64,000 bases of DNA, taken from NCBI RefSeq assembly GCF_041228105.1, contig NZ_CP166097.1:4526001-4590000 (forward strand). Reading direction: 5' to 3'. The stretch's first letter is position 1, and each line of letters starts with the position of its first letter. Position numbers and translations under genes: made by a program. A model generated the notes under the pieces. It saw only the letters and a program-made list of their open reading frames with translations, made no database searches and was not told the origin of the DNA. This DNA is from Pectobacterium aroidearum. GTDB lineage: Bacteria > Pseudomonadota > Gammaproteobacteria > Enterobacterales > Enterobacteriaceae. Below, piece by piece: positions 24,051-32,092 of the stretch.

Positions 24051-26115
24051 ATCCCTCACCGCATTGGTGAAGCGCCGCGCGCAGTTGCGCGAGATGTTCA
24101 CGACACATCAATTCGATACGCTTGATACCCTGCTGGAGCAAGAACACCAGATTTGGCTGGACGGTCCTAACCTGCCTTATACCTATATTTGGCTCATTAA
24201 TTCGCTCTTTGACCCCGCGCTCTCTGATGCCGATACTCTCTCGCGCCTACAGGCCTGGGCTGCCGCGCGCCCTGAGAGCTATCACGCGCATCATCTCACT
24301 GGGCAATACTGGGAGAATGCCGCGGCGCGGATCCGTACTGCCAACGGTGGGCAATATGTCGAAGACGATCGCTGGATGGGCGCTGAGCTGGCACGCGATC
24401 TGGGCGTTGCGGCTTACCTGCACGCCAGTGCGCTACACCAGCGACCTGCCCTGACCTTTTCACGTCTGTTCCGTCTGACCTGTTATTTAGGCGAGCCACA
24501 GTGGCTGGGTGTCCTACTGCAAGGCGGTGAGCCGCTGACCTACGCACAGCGTCAGTCGCAGGTGGACCCCGCGTTGTGGGAAGCGGGTCTAGAGCGCTTG
24601 CGCAATGAAGGGGCGCAAACGCTGGTTGAGCTTCCCACAGCGCTGCCAGCTTCACTGCGAGCCAGAGAGGATCATGAGTGGGAAGAGCCCATGAACTATT
24701 GGCTGCGCATCACATTAGCCGTTCGCCCACAGGATCTGGCGATTCGCAAAGAGTGCGTTTACTTCCTGTACCCACGCTGGGGCGGCAGCCATGAGGCAAT
24801 AACGCAATTTATTGATGGGCCACTGTGTGAAGCACTGACAGAGCCCGAGCGTAACAGCCTGCGCGTTACCCAGTGCTGGGACTATGTTGGCTACGCGGCA
24901 CTCATTCCAGACGCAAACGACGCCGAAAGCATCACGTACTGTCGGGAAACGTTCGACTGGCTGCTGGGTCTGGAACTCTTTCCAGATATCCGCGCCCTTG
25001 TTTTACGCCAGTACGCCTGGTTCCTCGGCAACTATGCACGCCTTGAGGATGAAAACGGCATTCGCTGGAATAAATCGGACATGCAGTTGGCCTATGACCT
25101 GATGGTTGAGGCATGGCAGGTCGATCTCCCAGAATCCGATCCCGAAAGCGATGCATTCGCCACGTTAATTAGCTGTCTGGATTTCGTCCGGATTGAAGAT
25201 AGTTTCGGTTTAATGCCGAAATGGCTAGAACGCTGCCAATACTGGCGCGACGCGCACTATGAAACCACCATCGCGGCACTTGCCAGTAAATTTGGCTTCT
25301 ACGGTATCGCAAAAGGCCAGTTTGATAGCAATGCGCTGCTCGCACGTTGCCGCGTACTGAAATCAGAGACGAACTTCGGTCAGGCGGGAACCAACCTGTT
25401 CGAATACGTTTCTGAGGAAGCGGGCGTATTCCTGCTGCACGAAGCCGCCAATTGGGGCGAAGCCTCCTCAATGGCAGCACTGTCAGATTTATATTCCGGC
25501 CACCTTTCCCGCCGCAACGAACGCGATCCCTCTCCTTACGAAGATCAAGAAAAATCAGACTACTGGCAGGAACGAGCCGCAGATGCCGGCAATGAGATTT
25601 GCCAGTACAACATTGCCTATTGCCTGATCAGAGATAATGAAACGCTGTCGCCAGCGCAGTACCAGCGCGCACGCGAACTGATGTTCGGCATACTGCATCG
25701 CCCCAACGTGGGGAGAACCGTGTGGACACGTGCAGCAAGGGAATTGAGCACGCTGCTGCTGTTTAGCAACATTCCTGAAGATCAGGCACGCTGTGTGGAT
25801 GTCGTCCTGCCCGAATTATGGAGCGACGAGGATGATGATAACCGCGACTATGCTGCAGGTTACTACGCGTATGCGTTCCGTAATGGCGCAGGCGTCACCC
25901 AGAATAGCTATCTGGCCAAAGTATGGATCGACCGGGCGCTGGAAATCAGCCCCGATAGCCAGTACAACCACGATCGTGCGAACGAAATCTATCAGCGGGG
26001 CGGTATGTTAGGCGGCGTTCGCGCGAAGATGGGTTTCAACCGCGATAAAGCGAAAATAGATGCGCGTGGACGTGCGATCACGTTTGGTGATGACGCTCAT
26101 CAGGAACACCAGTAA
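24034..26115 (+). CDS. DUF4034 protein with Sel1-like helical repeats
   Basis: A 693-residue cytoplasmic-looking protein without signal peptide or membrane segments. The N-terminal half (about 30-300) matches DUF4034-type helical regions (LPYTYIWLINSLFDPALSD, PESYHAHHLTGQYWENAAAR). The C-terminal part (about 440-670) has short Sel1/TPR-like pairs such as ASSMAALSDLYSGHLSR, ICQYNIAYCLIRDNETLSP and YAYAFRNGAGVTQNSYLAKVWIDRAL. These are protein-interaction scaffolds; the function is unknown. It stands alone between the phosphonate array and the secretion locus and is followed by a stem-loop. Nothing links it firmly to either neighbour. Confidence 0.85.
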   Translation: MTSISESLTALVKRRAQLREMFTTHQFDTLDTLLEQEHQIWLDGPNLPYTYIWLINSLFDPALSDADTLSRLQAWAAARPESYHAHHLTGQYWENAAARIRTANGGQYVEDDRWMGAELARDLGVAAYLHASALHQRPALTFSRLFRLTCYLGEPQWLGVLLQGGEPLTYAQRQSQVDPALWEAGLERLRNEGAQTLVELPTALPASLRAREDHEWEEPMNYWLRITLAVRPQDLAIRKECVYFLYPRWGGSHEAITQFIDGPLCEALTEPERNSLRVTQCWDYVGYAALIPDANDAESITYCRETFDWLLGLELFPDIRALVLRQYAWFLGNYARLEDENGIRWNKSDMQLAYDLMVEAWQVDLPESDPESDAFATLISCLDFVRIEDSFGLMPKWLERCQYWRDAHYETTIAALASKFGFYGIAKGQFDSNALLARCRVLKSETNFGQAGTNLFEYVSEEAGVFLLHEAANWGEASSMAALSDLYSGHLSRRNERDPSPYEDQEKSDYWQERAADAGNEICQYNIAYCLIRDNETLSPAQYQRARELMFGILHRPNVGRTVWTRAARELSTLLLFSNIPEDQARCVDVVLPELWSDEDDDNRDYAAGYYAYAFRNGAGVTQNSYLAKVWIDRALEISPDSQYNHDRANEIYQRGGMLGGVRAKMGFNRDKAKIDARGRAITFGDDAHQEHQ

Positions 26116-26176
26116 GCGACAACAGTACGCACATTTCTTCCTCTCCTCGTGGTGGGGAATCACAGCATCGTATGAT

Positions 26177-26206
26177 TGGGGCGGCAGCGCTGCCCCTGTT
26201 ATTTTC
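26177..26206 (+). terminator. Probable terminator after the DUF4034 gene
   Basis: A GC-rich stem, GGGGC(G)GCAGC paired with GCTGCCCC with one bulged G, is followed by a short T-rich stretch (TGTTATTTT). It would separate the DUF4034 gene from the secretion locus. Confidence 0.45.
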
Positions 26207-26414
26207 AGGTGTGAATATCCCTCAGGCCTCACATCGCACAAACATGCGCTAAGCGACAAACTAAGGCCAGAACGGCACGCTATTGCAGTTGTCAATTCAG
26301 CGCATTTTGTACCATTATATTCCCCAAAATAAGCACCGCTAATAAGTGAAAATTCAGAAAGTCTCTTTCTCTTTTCTGACGTGGCACACACCTCAACAAA
26401 CAAGGCAGGTCAGT

Positions 26415-27218
26415 GTGGATAGTTTCAGTAACGTAATATCTCGCCGCACTTTCCAATTGCTGGCACTTTGCTTATTCGCGTTTACGGCTCATGCGCAAAC
26501 GAGCGACCCTCTTCTGGCTATCCCCTCTCATGACACGCCGTCTCTCACGCCGACGGACAATCAGGCTCGCGGCATTCTGATAGCGGTGGAACAAGCCACA
26601 CTATCCAGCGAACTGGCTGGACGTATTGTGGAAATACCGTTTAGAGAAGGGGAATCCTTCAAGAAAGGCGATCTGTTGGTGCGGTTTGACTGTTCTATTT
26701 ACCAAGCTCAATTAGCTGCGGCTTCTGCCGCCACACGCGCCGCAGAAGCAGAACTGAGCCAAAATCAGCAATTAGCACAGATGAAATCAGTGGGGAGACA
26801 CGCGGTATCGTTATCAGCCGCGCACTTTGCACAAGCTCAGGCAGAAAGCCAGGTTTACCAAATTCAGGTCAATCGTTGTCGCATCACAGCCCCCTTCGAC
26901 GGTCAGGTGGTGAAACGCCGTGCACAGGCATTTGAGAGCGTGGCGCAAGGTGCGCCCCTGCTGGACGTGGTGAATAACCGCAATCTAGAGATCAACCTGC
27001 TAGTCCCATCACGACTTCTGTCGGTGCTCAAACCGGGATTAGCCTTTACCTTCACGCCGGATGAAACCGGAAAACCGTTACAAGCCAAAGTCACACGGCT
27101 TGGTGCACGTATTGATGAGAGCAGCCAAACTCTGGGACTCACCGGTACACTGGCTCACGCGGACAATACCTTAATGGCAGGTATGAGCGGAACGGCACAG
27201 TTTTCGGAGGCGCAGTGA
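26415..27218 (+). CDS. Periplasmic HlyD-family adaptor protein
   Basis: A 267-residue periplasmic adaptor. The GTG start at 26415 is preferred because it is directly followed by a good Sec signal (residues 1-27, cleavage after AHA) and preceded by AAGG. An earlier GTG at 26346 would bury the signal behind 23 residues. The lipoyl halves (residues about 60-95 and 165-190: LAGRIVEIPFREGESFKKGDLLVRFD, RITAPFDGQVVKR) flank a helical hairpin, and a beta-barrel follows. Such proteins bridge inner-membrane pumps and TolC-like channels. Its stop overlaps the next start (GTGA). It begins a locus with two more HlyD-like proteins but no pump. Confidence 0.85.
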   Translation: MDSFSNVISRRTFQLLALCLFAFTAHAQTSDPLLAIPSHDTPSLTPTDNQARGILIAVEQATLSSELAGRIVEIPFREGESFKKGDLLVRFDCSIYQAQLAAASAATRAAEAELSQNQQLAQMKSVGRHAVSLSAAHFAQAQAESQVYQIQVNRCRITAPFDGQVVKRRAQAFESVAQGAPLLDVVNNRNLEINLLVPSRLLSVLKPGLAFTFTPDETGKPLQAKVTRLGARIDESSQTLGLTGTLAHADNTLMAGMSGTAQFSEAQ

Positions 27219-28543
27219 GCACCGCGCCAACCTCTGCCAGTACCGCCGCGTTTGCCCGCTTTCTTGACGTTGAACGACAAGCACGGGCGGCAAAGAGCAC
27301 CGAAGAGCTGGCCTACTGCATCGTCAACGACAGCCAACCGCTGTTTGGTTTTCGCCATGCTGCACTGATCATCAATGGCCGGGTACGCGCGGTGACTGGC
27401 GTCACGCAACCCGCCCCCCATGCCCCTTTTGTTGCGTTTATCGAACGTGCCTGCACCCAGTTATCATCAGTCGATGAGAAAGCCCTAGCTAAATGCGCGG
27501 TGATTGAAGCCTCACAGCTTGATGAACAAAGCCGTAAAGATTGGCAGGCGCTCTCAGCCCCTGAAGTGCTATGGTCCCCCCTCAACGATCGTCAGGGGAA
27601 ACCCTTCGGTGCTATTTGGTATGCACGAGAACAGCTATGGCAAAGTACCGATCAGGTGCTGGCAGAGCAACTCAGCGGGGCTTTTAGCCATGCCTGGCTG
27701 GCTCTCGAACCACAAACGACCCGCTGGCGTCGCCGACAGACTCGGTGGAAAATAGCCGTCCCTGCGCTGCTACTGCTCGCTTGCCTGTTCATTCCGGTGC
27801 GCCAATCCGTGTTGGCACCCGCCGAGGTGATTCCTCATCAAGGCCGTGTCGTCGCCGCCCCGCTGGACGGCGTGATCCAATCCTTTACCGTGTTACCGAA
27901 CCAGAGTGTACGTAAAGGGGAGGTGCTGGTTCGCTTTGACAGTACCACCCTGAAAGCCCAGGCAGATGTGGCCGAACGTGCATTGAACGTTGCCGAAGCG
28001 GAGCATCGTGCAAGTTCCCAACGTGCGTTTCAGGATGCGGACTCCAAAGCCCGGCTCGACTTTCTCGCCGCTCAGGTGGCACAAAAACGCGCGGAACGCG
28101 ATTACGCCAATGCCTTGCTGAGCCGCGCAGAAATCCGCGCCGAACGGGATGGCATTGCGGTATTTGCCGACGCAACACGCTGGATGGGTAAACCGGTACG
28201 CACTGGCGAACGTTTGATGGAGTTGGCAGACCCCGCCCTCACCGCGTTACGCATTGAGTTGGACGTAGGCGACGCCATCCGGTTGCCGCAAGAGGCACCC
28301 ATTACCCTGTTTCTGGATAGCGATCCACTGACGCCGCACGCTGCATTGTTAGAACGTATCGCCTATGAGTCGGAACAGACACCAGCCGGCAATCTGGCCT
28401 ACCGTCTTGATGCGCGGTTCACTGACACACCGCCACGTATCGGCCTGCGCGGCACGGCAAAAATTTCCGGCGACTATGTTCCCCTTGCTGTTTACTTGTT
28501 CCGTCGACCGCTGGCAGTGATCCGTCAGGCAATTGGGCTATGA
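27215..28543 (+). CDS. Membrane-anchored HlyD-family adaptor with GAF-like N-terminus
   Basis: A 442-residue protein in three parts. Residues about 10-165 form a cytoplasmic GAF-like domain (YCIVNDSQPLFGFRHAALII, VLWSPLNDRQGKPFGAIWYA). Residues 179-197 are a transmembrane helix preceded by an arginine cluster. Residues about 205-442 form a HlyD-type adaptor with lipoyl halves, a coiled-coil hairpin (about 240-295) and a beta-barrel. A sensor-like cytoplasmic domain on a periplasmic adaptor is unusual. It may gate export or dock a cytoplasmic partner. It overlaps genes on both sides by 4 nt, so the three proteins are probably made in stoichiometric balance. Confidence 0.82.
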   Translation: MSTAPTSASTAAFARFLDVERQARAAKSTEELAYCIVNDSQPLFGFRHAALIINGRVRAVTGVTQPAPHAPFVAFIERACTQLSSVDEKALAKCAVIEASQLDEQSRKDWQALSAPEVLWSPLNDRQGKPFGAIWYAREQLWQSTDQVLAEQLSGAFSHAWLALEPQTTRWRRRQTRWKIAVPALLLLACLFIPVRQSVLAPAEVIPHQGRVVAAPLDGVIQSFTVLPNQSVRKGEVLVRFDSTTLKAQADVAERALNVAEAEHRASSQRAFQDADSKARLDFLAAQVAQKRAERDYANALLSRAEIRAERDGIAVFADATRWMGKPVRTGERLMELADPALTALRIELDVGDAIRLPQEAPITLFLDSDPLTPHAALLERIAYESEQTPAGNLAYRLDARFTDTPPRIGLRGTAKISGDYVPLAVYLFRRPLAVIRQAIGL

Positions 28544-30648
28544 ATCCGCAACTGCCCCCCCTGCGCGCCGATCTTCAATTGGTAGAATCGGCTCCCGGCA
28601 TCAACGGAGCCCCGCAGTGGGTGCTGTCCGATCCTGTAACCGGACGTTATTTTACCCTGACTCCCTCGGCTATCCGCCTGTTGCGTCATTGGCCATTGCG
28701 CCATCCGCAGCAAATATTGGCCGCCGCCAACAGTGAGCCCGGCCTGCCGCTGAGAGTGAAAGAGTTGGAGCAACTACTGCAGTTCCTGCGCCAGCACGAT
28801 TTAATCGCGGCAAGTGATGTGGAGCAACGTCAGCGCTATCTGGGCAAAGCTCAGGCGATGCGCACCAGCTTATGGAAAAGCGTGCTGCACCAGTATCTGT
28901 TTTTCCGTATTCCTTTGTGGCGACCCGATCCGGTACTTAACCGCTGTTGGCCGTGGCTACAGCACTATGGCGCGCCCTTTCTGATGTGGGTATTTCCATG
29001 CATCCTGCTGCTGGGTTTATTTTTGGTCAGCCGAGACTGGGTACGTTACACCCATTCGTTTCCACACCTCTTCAGCCTGTCCGGCATGGCCGTGTTCGGT
29101 ATTTCTCTGGTGTTCGCCAAATTTATCCATGAGCTAGGCCATGCCTTCATGGCGAAACGGGCGGGTTGCCGTGTGCAAAGCATGGGCGTTGCCTTTATCG
29201 TGTTATTTCCCTTGTTTTATACTGATACTACCGATGCTTGGAAACTGAAGGATCGTCAGGCACGCTTGCTGATCGGCGCGGGCGGTATTCTGGCCGAACT
29301 GATGTTGGCGGTTATTGCGCTCTTGGCCTGGGCATTACTGCCAGATGGCGCGGCACGAACGGCCGCCTTTATGCTTTCCAGCGCGACGTGGCTGACCACG
29401 TTGGTCGTAAACCTTAACCCTTTGATGCGCTTCGATGGCTACTTTTTACTGAGCGATTTCTGGCGCGTAGAAAACCTGCAAGAACGCGCCTATGCGCTCT
29501 GCCGCTGGCGGTTGCGGGAAAGTCTGTTCGGCCATGGTCACCCAGCACCGGAAAACCTCTCCCCATCTCTGCAACGCAAACTGCTGGTGTGGGGCTATGC
29601 CTCCTGGATATGGCGCTTTTTCCTGTTCTTTGGCATTGCGCTGGTGGTTTACCACTTTTTTATCAAGGTGATCGGCATTGGTTTAATGCTGGTTGAGATC
29701 GTCTGGTTTATCGCGCTACCGATAGCCAAAGAAGCCTATGCCTGGTGGTCAATGCGCAAATCAATACATCCTATCGCTTTTTTGCGCAGCGCCCTGCTGT
29801 GCTCGGCCCTCTTGTTTATCTTGCTCTATCCATGGGGTGGCAGTATCCACATTCCTGCCGTCTTGGAAGCCGAGAAGGTCAGTACCCTCTACAGCCCGGT
29901 ACCGGCGCAGGTTAACCAGCTACACGTTACAGATGGTCAGCGGGTGGATGCCGGAGACATTCTGCTGGAACTGACGTCAGTCGACTTGGATTATCGTCTC
30001 GATATTGAGCGTCAGCGTATCACCCAGTTACAACAGCAGCGACAGCGTGGAGCGGCACGACAGGAAACCGCGAGTGAAATTCAGGTCATGGATCGGCAGT
30101 TAGCTGAGGCGCTGGCACGCTATCGAGGGTTGGCAGCACAGCGTCAACGCTTAACGATCCGAGCACCGCAGGCAGGTGTGGTTCGCGATCTGGCGCGTGA
30201 TATGACAGCAGGACGCTGGCTAACGGCGGATACGCCATTACTACGTGTGGTGGAACCCACGCAGGGACGGGTGGTTGGCTATATACCCGAAGAATCACTC
30301 ATGCGTACTCAAGAGGGCATGCAGGGCGTCTTCCTTGCCGACGATCCCGCTTTCCCACGTCTTGACGTCACGCTTCATGACATCGCCCCCACAGGCAGCG
30401 CTTACCTGCAACAAGAAATGCTCGCATCCGATCGCCACGGCCCGATTGCCGTGCGACGCGACCGCGACCACAATCCTCAACCAGTGCAGGCGCAGTACCG
30501 CGTTCATTTCATGGTACAGGAAGAGCCATTCCTGCCGCTGCAACAGCCTCTACGGGGCAGCGTCATTCTGGAAGGAGAAAAGGAATCTATTCTTGGCACG
30601 GTGTGGCGTCGGGTAGCGGCATTGGGCATCCGGGAAAGTGGTTTTTAG
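28540..30648 (+). CDS. PqqD-like / M50 peptidase / HlyD fusion protein
   Basis: A 702-residue inner-membrane protein. Residues about 15-95 resemble a PqqD-like winged helix (WVLSDPVTGRYFTLTPSAIRLL). Residues about 145-430 hold several transmembrane helices with the site-2 protease motifs HELGH at 197-201 and NPLMRFDG at 293-300, so zinc ligands are intact. Residues about 440-700 form a HlyD-type lipoyl, coiled-coil and beta-barrel region (YSPVPAQVNQLHVTDGQRVD, IRAPQAGVVRDLARDM). The layout joins substrate recognition, intramembrane proteolysis and periplasmic adaptor in one chain. With no ABC protein nearby, it is the likely core of the export machine. Function is inferred. Confidence 0.88.
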   Translation: MNPQLPPLRADLQLVESAPGINGAPQWVLSDPVTGRYFTLTPSAIRLLRHWPLRHPQQILAAANSEPGLPLRVKELEQLLQFLRQHDLIAASDVEQRQRYLGKAQAMRTSLWKSVLHQYLFFRIPLWRPDPVLNRCWPWLQHYGAPFLMWVFPCILLLGLFLVSRDWVRYTHSFPHLFSLSGMAVFGISLVFAKFIHELGHAFMAKRAGCRVQSMGVAFIVLFPLFYTDTTDAWKLKDRQARLLIGAGGILAELMLAVIALLAWALLPDGAARTAAFMLSSATWLTTLVVNLNPLMRFDGYFLLSDFWRVENLQERAYALCRWRLRESLFGHGHPAPENLSPSLQRKLLVWGYASWIWRFFLFFGIALVVYHFFIKVIGIGLMLVEIVWFIALPIAKEAYAWWSMRKSIHPIAFLRSALLCSALLFILLYPWGGSIHIPAVLEAEKVSTLYSPVPAQVNQLHVTDGQRVDAGDILLELTSVDLDYRLDIERQRITQLQQQRQRGAARQETASEIQVMDRQLAEALARYRGLAAQRQRLTIRAPQAGVVRDLARDMTAGRWLTADTPLLRVVEPTQGRVVGYIPEESLMRTQEGMQGVFLADDPAFPRLDVTLHDIAPTGSAYLQQEMLASDRHGPIAVRRDRDHNPQPVQAQYRVHFMVQEEPFLPLQQPLRGSVILEGEKESILGTVWRRVAALGIRESGF

Positions 30649-31141
30649 TGGGCTGGTTATCCTCAACATATACGCCTACCTTAGCTGGTATCTGGAGCAG
30701 GAGATGATCCAGATTCTGTAGAAAAGCGTTACACCTTTTCTGATTTCATCAGTTAATAAGATTACTTAACGTTTTAACGTGCGTATTGCGTCGAACATAC
30801 ACTACATTTTATTAACAAATAAATTTCTCTCTGGTTTTTTTATTACGCTTCCAACATACACATATCGCAACAATTTCAGCACATCCTTCCTTTGACAACC
30901 CAAATCAAACTCAATAATTATCAAATAAAATCAATAAATTAAAAAATCAAATCTTTTTCTTATCGGCTTACGTAAAAGCCTATTGCTAGTTTCACTTTTT
31001 ATATGTAATTTTGTTTTTATTGTTTACATAAAATTACATGTTACTTAGCAAGTGAAGTTAGGCATCACAAGACCAAGCATCAAAATCATCAGATATATTT
31101 CACCCAGCGTGGAACTGTCCCTATTCCAAGGAGAGATGTTT
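30649..31141. promoter_or_regulatory. AT-rich upstream region of the collar-protein gene
   Basis: About 490 bp of non-coding, strongly AT-rich DNA separates the M50 gene from the secreted collar protein. It likely contains that gene's promoter and a long leader. I see no clear terminator with a T-run and no coding frame of note. Confidence 0.4.
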
Positions 31142-31882
31142 ATGAAATGCATTCAGCGTCTGTTTGCCAAATCTGCGATCGCAACTGTGTTAGCTGTAGG
31201 CCTATCGCAACCAGCTACCGCATCTGCATGCAGTACTGAGCCTTATATTGGCTCTATTTGTTATATGGTCACCAGCTATTGCCCACAGGGCTATCTGCCT
31301 GCAAATGGACAAACGGTGACTATCAATCAATATCAGGCGCTTTATGCCTTGATCGGAAATATTTGGGGAGGCTCCCCACAGCAGGGTAACTTTGTGCTCC
31401 CCGACATGCGTGGGCGCGTACCGGTAGGGGCTGGGCAAGGGACAGGATTAGCGAATGTCACTCGTGGACAAGTATTTGGGGTAGAGAATGTCGCATTGAC
31501 GACAAGCAACGTTGCCCCACACATACATCCAGCCACCGTTGCCTCTTCTGGAGGCGTTAGCGGTACAGCTTCTATCGCTATTCCTGTGGTAAACGGTGCG
31601 GCAGCAACTAACGTACCAGACAACACGACATCATTGGCGACAACGTCTCCTTCGTTTGATTTAAGTTCCGTTGGTGGGGTTGACTCACCAGCTAAAATTT
31701 ATAGTAATGCCGCGCCTACAACAACGCTGAAGCCGTTTTCCGCCCCGTTTAGTGTGACGAGCCTAACAGGTATAACCATTTCCCCTAATATTGGCGGCAC
31801 ACCTTTTAGTGTTCGTAACCCCAGTGTGGGTCTCACTGCGTGCATCGCTGCTATAGGCATTTATCCTACAAACCCAAACTAA
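31142..31882 (+). CDS. Secreted tail-collar-domain protein (MdpB-like)
   Basis: A 246-residue exported protein. The ATG at 31142 lies 6 nt after AAGGAGAG and is followed by a Sec signal (MKCIQRLFAKSAIATVLAVG, cleavage near ATA-SAC). Residues about 35-110 match the phage tail collar / microcystin-dependent protein domain (YCPQGYLPANGQT, ALYALIGNIWGG, FVLPDMRGRVPVGAGQG). The rest is Thr/Ser/Ala-rich with HIHPATV, and a final cysteine (TACIAAIGIYPTN) could pair with the N-terminal cysteines. No other phage genes are near, so it is not a prophage piece. It is likely a surface or periplasmic partner of the adjoining secretion system. Confidence 0.8.
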   Translation: MKCIQRLFAKSAIATVLAVGLSQPATASACSTEPYIGSICYMVTSYCPQGYLPANGQTVTINQYQALYALIGNIWGGSPQQGNFVLPDMRGRVPVGAGQGTGLANVTRGQVFGVENVALTTSNVAPHIHPATVASSGGVSGTASIAIPVVNGAAATNVPDNTTSLATTSPSFDLSSVGGVDSPAKIYSNAAPTTTLKPFSAPFSVTSLTGITISPNIGGTPFSVRNPSVGLTACIAAIGIYPTNPN

Positions 31883-31892
31883 TATAACCACG

Positions 31893-31917
31893 CGCTCCCC
31901 TCATTTTCAGGGGAGCG
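31893..31917 (+). terminator. Stem-loop after the collar-protein gene
   Basis: CGCTCCCCT, loop CATTTTC-like, and AGGGGAGCG form a 9-bp stem 11 nt after the stop codon. No T-run follows, so it could be a weak terminator or an mRNA-stabilising hairpin. Confidence 0.5.
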
Positions 31918-32092
31918 TGATATCTGTAAGATATTGAAATTAAAAACGTAATATGTAATCTAATGATGGGCATAGGAGTGGTCTGTTGGTACTCACGATG
32001 GCAAGCGTACCGATAGTCCGTATTGAGTCATGACTTCCCGATATTAGCTTTAGAAAAATCATACGTACTAACACCACTCTGGAGTATGTCTT

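Noticed and set aside
31142..31882. A prophage tail-fibre remnant
   Set aside because: No other phage gene is nearby, and the protein has a Sec signal peptide, which tail fibres lack.
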